DNA of 37,188 nt from Polyangiaceae bacterium. Lineage in GTDB: Bacteria; Myxococcota_A; Polyangia; Polyangiales; Polyangiaceae. Made by a program: the position numbers and the translations under genes. Positions 31,931 through 37,188 of the stretch are shown here, one piece after another. Under the pieces are notes generated by a model that was given only the letters and a program-made list of their open reading frames with translations, was not told the origin of the DNA and did not search any database. Within the stretch, counting starts at the first letter, position 1; each line of letters starts with the position of its first letter. The stretch spans positions 1 to 37,188 of the forward strand of contig JAKLKA010000067.1 of the NCBI GenBank assembly GCA_023150915.1, read 5' to 3'.

Positions 31931-32318
31931 CCAGCCGGTGATCGGCGAGCTCTGGCGTGGCGTTCCCATCGAGCCCTCGCAGGGCGCGGCGCTCCAGTAC
32001 TTTACGCACCAGCTCGACGCGTGAGCCGGCCCCGAACCGCTCGAGGAGCGTCGCGACCTGATTGTCCACGGTGCGCACCGACGTCTTGCGGCGCGCGGCG
32101 ATCACGCGATTGGGTTCGCCGTGCAAGATCCCCTCGAGCACGTCGCCGAGCGCCCTGGGCAGCTCGGACGCCTCCGCTCGCGCCTCGTCCCACGAGAGCA
32201 GCACCCAGTGGTCCCCAGGCGGACCCACGCTCACGGCCTCGAGACCCGGCGGCGGATGGTCGCGCAGTGCCGCGAGCGGCAGCGCTTCGGGTTCGGCGTG
32301 TCGCTTGCGCCTAGCCAT
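31848..32318 (-). CDS. Small LuxR-type DNA-binding regulator
   Basis: 156 residues from ATG 32318. Residues about 57-110 hold a LuxR/FixJ-type helix-turn-helix (GEPNRVIAARRKTSVRTVDN, QVATLLERFGAGSRVELVRK). The N-terminal 55 residues are not a receiver domain (no Asp pocket seen), so it is not a classical response regulator. The start codon overlaps the stop of the larger regulator upstream (ATGGCTAG), so the two are co-translated. The tail after the HTH is Thr/Ala-rich and may be disordered. Confidence 0.85.
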   Translation of the reverse strand: MARRKRHAEPEALPLAALRDHPPPGLEAVSVGPPGDHWVLLSWDEARAEASELPRALGDVLEGILHGEPNRVIAARRKTSVRTVDNQVATLLERFGAGSRVELVRKVLERRALRGLDGNATPELADHRLDEPCASATTTTAAAHGPRREGVRRRRP

Positions 32319-33324
32319 GGCTCGGCTCTCGCAGTAGAGGCGCGATGACTCGCACGAGCTCCTCCGGCGACCGGAGCCGGAGCTTCCGGATGGCGCTGCG
32401 GGTGGTTTTTGCCGAAGCGCTGAGACTCAGTCCCAGCTCGTAGGCGATGAACTTCTGCGAATGCCCAAGCGCGGTGAAGTAGGCGCACGCTGCCTCGCTG
32501 GCCGTGAGCGCCGAGAGGCCGCGGACCCTGGCGGGGTTCCTGCGCACGAAGAGAAGTCGCTTGCCGTCCCGCTCCACGCACTCCACCAAGGTGTACTTCC
32601 CCTCGACCAGCGCGCGCCAGATCGCCATGGCCTCGTCGGGGGACCGACGTCGCAGCGGCCCGCGTGCGCGCTCGCTGCGGAGCACCGCATCGACCAGCGT
32701 CTCTTTCTGGTCGGCGGCGCTCGGCGTCGCATGGAGGAGTCTCCCCGCGGGGCTCACCACGGCGTCTGCCCCTTCGCTCGGGTCGGGTGCACGAAGCACA
32801 CTTCGCAACCGAACCATGGCCGCGAAGTGCGCCATGAACATCTCCACCGCGCGCCGGCGCTCGGGGCGGATGGCGCGCTCTTTACTCGCCAGCGCCACGA
32901 ACGCCGCGCGGTGCCGGCCCGTCCCGGAAAACACGAAGTCCGCCAGCGGTGGCCCCGCAGCCCCCGGCCCGGCGAGGGCGAGGTACTCGGCCTCGGTGAA
33001 CCCCGTGCGCTTGGCGTTCTCGCGCACGACCGACGGGCCGTGGCTTCGCACGCGTCCGAGGGGCACGTGCACGAGTGCGGTGGCCTGGGGAGAGAACACC
33101 TGGTTCAGCCGCTCGAGCTGCGCTGGCCACTCGGGCGCGCCGTCTTGCGCAACGCGCATCTTGGGTGGCTTGCCCCGGGCCTCGAAGCGAAGGGTGTAAG
33201 CCACACGCCCGAGGCCGAGGTCCAGCGCGCGCGTCGACTCCACGATGCGCTGCAGCCAGGTTGCCTCGTCCGCTTCCCAGCTCGACGTTGCCTCGAGCAA
33301 GCTCACCGGGTCGAAGCGGCGCAT
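32311..33324 (-). CDS. Regulator with LuxR-type HTH and unknown sensor domain
   Basis: 337 residues from ATG 33324. The C-terminal 60 residues are LuxR-type HTH (LSALTASEAACAYFTALGHS, QKFIAYELGLSLSASAKTTR, LRLRSPEELVRVI). Residues 1-230 are alpha/beta (MRVAQDGAPEWPAQLERL, VFSGTGRHRAAFVALASK) and resemble a PAS- or GAF-like sensor but lack a definite consensus. TAGGCT with TTGTGG 17 bases further up sits ten bases before the start, so it may have a leaderless message. It overlaps the smaller LuxR gene and diverges from the large lipoprotein at 33406 across 81 bp, so that gene is a natural target. Confidence 0.85.
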   Translation of the reverse strand: MRRFDPVSLLEATSSWEADEATWLQRIVESTRALDLGLGRVAYTLRFEARGKPPKMRVAQDGAPEWPAQLERLNQVFSPQATALVHVPLGRVRSHGPSVVRENAKRTGFTEAEYLALAGPGAAGPPLADFVFSGTGRHRAAFVALASKERAIRPERRRAVEMFMAHFAAMVRLRSVLRAPDPSEGADAVVSPAGRLLHATPSAADQKETLVDAVLRSERARGPLRRRSPDEAMAIWRALVEGKYTLVECVERDGKRLLFVRRNPARVRGLSALTASEAACAYFTALGHSQKFIAYELGLSLSASAKTTRSAIRKLRLRSPEELVRVIAPLLREPSHG

Positions 33325-33333
33325 CCGGCTCGG

Positions 33334-33339
33334 AGCCTA
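33334..33339 (-). promoter_or_regulatory. Putative promoter TTGTGG-17-TAGGCT of the LuxR pair
   Basis: On the minus strand TAGGCT (33339 to 33334) ends ten bases before the ATG at 33324, and TTGTGG (33362 to 33357) is 17 bases upstream. This is the only leaderless-type example here with a fairly good -35. Confidence 0.45.
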
Positions 33340-33405
33340 GGGCTTGTCGTTCGGGGCCACAATTGCCTAGCGACAGCGCTCGCGCCGTCCGGCGAACTTC
33401 GAGCC

Positions 33406-35496
33406 ATGCACCGCCCAAGCTTCGTTTTCGCCGCAGTGCTCTCCGCCACGCTGCTTCTCCCCGCCGCTTGCAGCGAGGATTCGCCGCAGCGGACGGACCA
33501 GACCCCGAAGCCAGACGGTGGCGGCGGCGACGGGGGGCTCGCACAGGACGCGGACGCGGGCGCCGACGTCGCGCCAGATGGGGCCGGGTCGTTGCCCGAG
33601 CTCGATCCCACTCAAGGCAGCTTCAGCGATGCCCGAAGCAAGGTCGACGCGCTCTTGGCCATCGCGCGCCAGGCCGAGGTCGGCGCGCCCGATCGCTTCT
33701 TTCCCCTGCGCGACCCGCTCTTGATCGCGAGCGCCGTCAGCGAGGTGTTTCGAGAGCAGTCGTCGAACACCTGCGCTCCCAGCCAGTACGGCTGTCCGTC
33801 GGCCACCTCGGCCAAGCAACTCTTGACCGAGTACCAGGCGAACAAGGCGTTTCTCGGTGCGGGGCTGAAGAAGGCGCAGGCGGCGAGTCACGCCTGGGGG
33901 CGGATCGCGCTGGCGGCGCAGCTGCTCTGGTTCGGGAACCTGCTGGAAGACGCCAAGGCGCTCAGCGCCGATGACCTGAGCGTGCTTCTGCCGGCAGCGA
34001 GCACGCTCGCGGCGGCAATGACCCCCACGACCACTCCGGTCGGTGTCTACCCCGAGCTCGGCGCGAACGCGCCGCTCTACCGCTTCGTGTTCGAGCAGAT
34101 CCCACCCGCGCCGAGTCCGACCCCGGCCCATCTCGCGGCCGCCAACACGTTCATCGACGCGTTCTTGGCGCGGCTCGCCCCGAGTGCGACCGATGCGAAG
34201 ACGGCGGTGGAGCAACTGCTCTCCATCATCGTGCAGGGGATCATCGTGCAGGGGATCATCGTGCAGGGGATCATCGTGCAGGGGAGCGAAGCGGCCCAGG
34301 TCACCGAGTCGCTGAGCTATCTCGTGAAGGTGGGCAAAGCCCCCGAGCCAGCCAAGATCGACGGCTATCTCGGCGCCATCGACGACGTCTTGACCAAGGT
34401 CGCATCGAGCTCTGCCACGGCCCAGGACTGGGCCAAGTACGCCGCGACCGCCGACGAGTTTGCCGGAAGCCTCGACGCCTCCGCTGGCGCTCTCGCCGCG
34501 ACGGTGCTCACCAGTCTCGCCAGCACGCCGGCCGCGGAAGAACCGGGCGGGCTCGAGACCGATCCCAACGTGTACGAAAAGCTCGCGACCAGCGCGATGC
34601 AGCGTGAGAGCTGGGCCAGCCTGCTGTGGATTGGGCCGTCGGTGAACATTCGGTTCGCTGGCTACGCGCGCCCGGCGATTGCGGAGCGCCGCGCGCCCAT
34701 CTTGCTGCCCGCCGGGGTCGAGCTCGACCTCCCTGCGCGGGCCGGCGCGGGGATCAGCGAGCCGGCCAAGCTCTACGTCAAAGACGAGACGGGAGACCTC
34801 ACGTTGGCGTGGTACGGCTCCGAGTCCAGTGCTGCCTTCGATCACTTCGAAGTGCGCATCGAGAACGTCACCACCAAGAAGCGCGTGTTTCACAAGATCT
34901 ACCGACGCGCCGCCGACCAGAAGATCGCGACCCGAACGCGCGTGCGCGTCGACCCGTCGTGGTTCGCGGCAGGCCCGAACCAGCTCGAGCTACAGGCCAC
35001 CGCGGTGGACCGCCAAGGGCTGAGCTCCGGCATCGCGTGCGCGACGCTGAGCGCCGACGGCTCGGCCTCGAGCTACACGTGGGGCTCGCCTGGCGCCGGC
35101 AAGTGCTTCGCACGGGCCGTCGATCTCGGCGACGCGCCGGTTTCCCTGGGCGCCCCCGGAGCCGACGTCGTCATCGGGAGCTACCTCGGCACTCCCTTCC
35201 GCCCCACGTACTTCAACTCCTCGACGAAGGTGCGAATCTACAACGACTCGCCCAAGGCGCGCCGCCTCCGCAGCCTGTTCAGCCCCGACTACAGCGAGAT
35301 CCCCAGCGTCGATCTCTCCATTGGCGGCATCGCGCCCCTCGACACCGGGAACATCGCGCCCGGTACGTTCGTCGATCTCGCTCTCCCGGCCACGGCGCCC
35401 AAGGGATTCAGCTTCCTCTTGTTCGACTCGGACAACGGGCCGAAGTACCGCCTGCGCCTTCAGCTGGGCTCGAGCCCATATTCGAAACCGTGGTGA
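33406..35496 (+). CDS. Large lipoprotein with in-frame IIVQG repeats, function unknown
   Basis: 696 residues from ATG 33406. Signal SFVFAAVLSATLLLPAACSE with Cys at about residue 22 (lipobox PAAC is weak). A Gly/Asp linker (GGGGDGGLAQDADAGADVAP) leads into a helical Ala-rich domain (about 65-400). Within it, at residues about 274-293, IIVQG is repeated four times from four identical 15-base units. A beta-rich C-terminal part (VRIYNDSPKARRLRSLF, APLDTGNIAPGTFVDLALPA) suggests a surface-exposed domain. I recognise no family. It diverges from the LuxR pair, which may control it. The 93 bp after the stop hold a perfect inverted repeat at 35535-35569. Confidence 0.8.
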   Translation: MHRPSFVFAAVLSATLLLPAACSEDSPQRTDQTPKPDGGGGDGGLAQDADAGADVAPDGAGSLPELDPTQGSFSDARSKVDALLAIARQAEVGAPDRFFPLRDPLLIASAVSEVFREQSSNTCAPSQYGCPSATSAKQLLTEYQANKAFLGAGLKKAQAASHAWGRIALAAQLLWFGNLLEDAKALSADDLSVLLPAASTLAAAMTPTTTPVGVYPELGANAPLYRFVFEQIPPAPSPTPAHLAAANTFIDAFLARLAPSATDAKTAVEQLLSIIVQGIIVQGIIVQGIIVQGSEAAQVTESLSYLVKVGKAPEPAKIDGYLGAIDDVLTKVASSSATAQDWAKYAATADEFAGSLDASAGALAATVLTSLASTPAAEEPGGLETDPNVYEKLATSAMQRESWASLLWIGPSVNIRFAGYARPAIAERRAPILLPAGVELDLPARAGAGISEPAKLYVKDETGDLTLAWYGSESSAAFDHFEVRIENVTTKKRVFHKIYRRAADQKIATRTRVRVDPSWFAAGPNQLELQATAVDRQGLSSGIACATLSADGSASSYTWGSPGAGKCFARAVDLGDAPVSLGAPGADVVIGSYLGTPFRPTYFNSSTKVRIYNDSPKARRLRSLFSPDYSEIPSVDLSIGGIAPLDTGNIAPGTFVDLALPATAPKGFSFLLFDSDNGPKYRLRLQLGSSPYSKPW
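34225..34284 (+). repeat. Four exact tandem copies of a 15-bp unit (codes IIVQG)
   Basis: ATCATCGTGCAGGGG is repeated exactly four times at 34225, 34240, 34255 and 34270, in frame with the large lipoprotein. Each unit adds Ile-Ile-Val-Gln-Gly. Slippage would change length by five residues at a time with no frameshift. Confidence 0.95.
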
Positions 35497-35534
35497 GGGG
35501 CATCGGGGGCGAACCTCGGACCGCCGCCGGCGTC

Positions 35535-35569
35535 GGCATGGATTGTAAATTGGATTGACAATCCATGCC
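35535..35569. repeat. Perfect 12-bp inverted repeat, 11-base spacer
   Basis: GGCATGGATTGT (35535-35546) and its exact complement ACAATCCATGCC (35558-35569) flank AAATTGGATTG. It is unusually AT-rich for this window and lies 21 bases before the DUF4143 ATPase start. TTGACA occurs within it (35555-35560), but no -10 follows at 17-18 bases. It could be an operator for a dimeric regulator, a terminator hairpin for the lipoprotein gene without a T-run, or a repeat element. Confidence 0.7.
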
Positions 35570-35589
35570 AGGTCCGGTCCGCTGATCGG

Positions 35590-36756
35590 GTGATTCGCCG
35601 CAATCTGGCCCAGGTGCTGCGCTCGGCCGCCCGGCAATACCCCATCGTGACCCTGACCGGCCCGCGACAGTCGGGGAAGACCACGCTGTGCCGCGCGGTG
35701 TTCCCGAAGAAGCCCTACGCATCGTTCGAAGCCTTGGACGTGCGCGAGTTCGCCACCCGCGATCCGCGCGGTTTCCTCGCCGGCTATCCGCGGGGCGCGA
35801 TCTTCGACGAGGTGCAGTACGTCCCCGACTTGCTCAGCTACTTGCAGGTCGAGGTCGACGAACGACCCAAGGCGGGACGCTTCGTGCTGACTGGATCGCA
35901 GCACCTGGGGCTCACCTCGGCCGTCAGCCAGTCGCTGGCGGGGCGCACGGCGGTGCTGCACCTCTTGCCACCCGGTCTGGACGAGCTCAGGCGTTTTCCG
36001 AAGCCGCCGTCCGACCTGTGGACCACCCTGACCCGGGGCGCCTACCCGCGCATCCATGATCGCGGGATCCCGCCGGCACGCTGGCTCTCCGACTACGTCG
36101 CGACCTACGTACAGCGTGACGTGCGCGACGTGCTACGCGTCACCGAGCTCTCGACGTTCGTGACGTTCCTCAGGCTGTGCGCCGCGCGCACCGGTCAAGA
36201 GGTGAACCTGGCAGGCCTCGGAGCCGATGCGGGGATCACCCACAACACCGCGCGGGCCTGGCTGTCCGTGCTGGAAGCGACCTTCATCTGCTTTCGCGCA
36301 CCGGCCTGGCACGTCAGCTTGACCAAGCAAGCGGTGAGGGCCCCCAAGCTGCACTTCTTCGATTCGGGGCTCGCCTGCCACCTCTTGGGTATCGAGAGCG
36401 CACAGCAGCTTCGCCACCATCCGCTGCGTGGGCCGTTGTTCGAGAGCTGGGTCGCCGCCGAGCTTTTCAAGGCGCGCGTGCACCAGGGGCTCGAGCCGCG
36501 CCTCTTTCACTATCGCGACGCCAAGCGGCTGGAGGTCGATCTATTGCTGGAGACCGCCGAAGGCGCCTTGCTGGTGGAAGCCAAGTCGGGTGCCACCGTG
36601 GCATCCGACTTCTTCGATCGCCTGCGGCGCCTCTCCGAGCTCATGGCCGCGCGGAAGCTCGCGGCCCGATGCTTCGTGGTCTACGGCGGAGACGAGGCGC
36701 AGAACCGCACCGGCGCACGCGTCGTGCCGTGGGACCGGATCGCGTCGGTTCGCTGA
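35590..36756 (+). CDS. AAA-type ATPase with DUF4143 (AAA_14) architecture
   Basis: 388 residues from GTG 35590. Walker A GPRQSGKTT (about 24-32), Walker B AIFDEVQY (about 73-80), sensor-like RFVLTGSQH, and an arginine-finger-like segment (ATYVQRDVRDVL). The C-terminal domain ends with YRDAKRLEVDLLLE and ALLVEAKSG, the D-x(n)-E-x-K pattern of PD-(D/E)xK nuclease-like domains typical of DUF4143 proteins. These ATPases are common in bacteria and archaea; their function is poorly known. No partner gene is next to it. The 12-bp inverted repeat lies directly upstream. Confidence 0.93.
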   Translation: MIRRNLAQVLRSAARQYPIVTLTGPRQSGKTTLCRAVFPKKPYASFEALDVREFATRDPRGFLAGYPRGAIFDEVQYVPDLLSYLQVEVDERPKAGRFVLTGSQHLGLTSAVSQSLAGRTAVLHLLPPGLDELRRFPKPPSDLWTTLTRGAYPRIHDRGIPPARWLSDYVATYVQRDVRDVLRVTELSTFVTFLRLCAARTGQEVNLAGLGADAGITHNTARAWLSVLEATFICFRAPAWHVSLTKQAVRAPKLHFFDSGLACHLLGIESAQQLRHHPLRGPLFESWVAAELFKARVHQGLEPRLFHYRDAKRLEVDLLLETAEGALLVEAKSGATVASDFFDRLRRLSELMAARKLAARCFVVYGGDEAQNRTGARVVPWDRIASVR

Positions 36757-36792
36757 TCAGCCCAGCGCTTCGAGCGCGGGCTGTTCGAACGC

Positions 36793-36822
36793 TTGACGGA
36801 TTGCGGTTTGCACCAGTAACCT
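36793..36822 (+). promoter_or_regulatory. Putative promoter TTGACG-18-TAACCT of the terminal lipoprotein
   Basis: TTGACG (36793-36798), an 18-base spacer, and TAACCT (36817-36822). Transcription would start near 36829, just before the SD (GGGGAGG, 36836-36842) and ATG 36849. The best promoter-SD-start set in the window, leading straight into the heptamer repeat. Confidence 0.5.
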
Positions 36823-36848
36823 ACGAGTCACCAGCGGGGAGGTTGCCG

Positions 36849-37188
36849 ATGCACGCAGCACGCAGCACGCAGCACGCAGCACGCAGCACGCAGCACGCAG
36901 CACGCGCGCAGCATGCGTAACGGTTCTGGCTCTGATCGCAATCGGGTGCAGTGACCCGCCGGGCGAAGTCGAGTTGCTCGTGGGCAACGCAGTCGTCTAC
37001 TCCGGCCCGCTCGGTGCCGACCTGCTTCAGCGCGACGCTCAGCTCGGTGTCAGCAAGCACAAGAACGCGATAACGGCGCGGGTGGACTCGCAGCGTGACC
37101 GCACAGAGCTGCTGTTCTTCCCGATGGACCCGGAGCTCTCGTATTCCACGCTCGACACCAATCCGAGCCTCGTTGCCTCTCGCAACGC
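36849..37188 (+). CDS. Terminal lipoprotein, apparently out of frame via heptamer repeat (3' end outside window)
   Basis: ATG 36849 follows a strong SD (GGGGAGG, six-base gap) and reads through the heptamer repeat but meets TAA at 36918-36920 after 23 codons. The frame shifted by two is open for about 90 codons from the repeat to the window edge (GTA at 36917 onward) and reads VTVLALIAIGCSDPPGEVEL, a lipoprotein h-region and lipobox (AIGC), then a soluble domain (VELLVGNAVVYSG, LLFFPMDPELSYS). This frame has no ATG, GTG or TTG upstream of the lipobox. With one more repeat (eight copies), or five or eleven, ATG would join the lipoprotein frame and give an Arg-rich n-region before the h-region. 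So the gene is off in this state if the assembly is right. Product function unknown. Confidence 0.7.
36851..36899 (+). repeat. Seven exact copies of heptamer GCACGCA, plus a degenerate eighth
   Basis: GCACGCA occurs seven times at 36851-36899, followed by GCACGCG at 36900-36906. It begins at the G of the ATG (36849-36851). All three frames are open through it. Because 7 is not a multiple of three, each gained or lost copy changes the reading frame downstream. This is the hallmark of simple-sequence phase-variation loci. Confidence 0.95.

Noticed and set aside
36849-36920. Heptamer array as a CRISPR array
   Set aside because: No spacers: the unit is seven bases repeated head to tail within a coding start.
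1-37188. tRNA, rRNA, riboswitch or complete insertion sequence
   Set aside because: I saw no cloverleaf, conserved rRNA block, known riboswitch core or transposase; the RT fragment is the only mobile trace.

Overview
The window is a GC-rich chromosomal segment with almost every third codon position G or C. It looks like a large-genome myxobacterium (Myxococcota, probably Polyangia-like); this is inference from gene content, with no rRNA or marker gene to confirm it. The signs are two proteins ending in a MYXO-CTERM-type tail (Cys-Gly-Cys, hydrophobic helix, Arg cluster), two eukaryotic-like Ser/Thr kinases with a transmembrane helix, many lipoproteins with Gly/Ala/Ser-rich linkers, an RCC1-propeller lipoprotein and a fatty-acyl-AMP-ligase lipid cluster. 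Layout: 1-267 is the tail of a MYXO-CTERM protein; 296-1990 an RCC1 lipoprotein; 1992-3605 (minus) a regulator that diverges, across only 21 bp, from a kinase gene (3627-4967) followed by a TPR membrane protein (4970-5908). A broken group II intron reverse-transcriptase fragment lies at about 5961-6213. Then come a small lipoprotein and a second kinase (minus), an outer-membrane-type protein, a cyclic-nucleotide-binding protein translationally coupled to a metallophosphoesterase, and an OsmC protein. 10795-12912 is a hydrolase-like lipoprotein divergent from a membrane sulfatase-fold enzyme followed by nadA. 17227-23084 (minus) is a tight five-gene operon, in transcription order fatty-acyl-AMP ligase, extended SDR reductase, acyl carrier protein, acyl-CoA dehydrogenase, B12-type radical SAM enzyme. 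A stand-alone ketosynthase at 24870-26099 lies just beyond one intervening gene. The rest holds small Cys-rich lipoproteins, a RhlE-type helicase, an astacin-like MYXO-CTERM protease, two overlapping LuxR-type regulators divergent from a large lipoprotein, and a DUF4143 ATPase. The last gene, a lipoprotein cut by the window edge, is preceded by seven copies of a heptanucleotide that put it out of frame with its only good start codon. How the genes may work together: the FAAL operon plus ketosynthase would activate a fatty acid, load it on a dedicated carrier protein, desaturate, reduce and radically modify it, possibly with one elongation. This is a plausible uncharacterised lipid or metabolite pathway. 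The two most interesting non-gene signals are the heptamer repeat at 36851-36899 (candidate phase-variation switch) and a recurring TANNNT element 7-11 bases upstream of start codons that lack a Shine-Dalgarno sequence (candidate leaderless promoters), including two face-to-face copies overlapping at 3612-3620.
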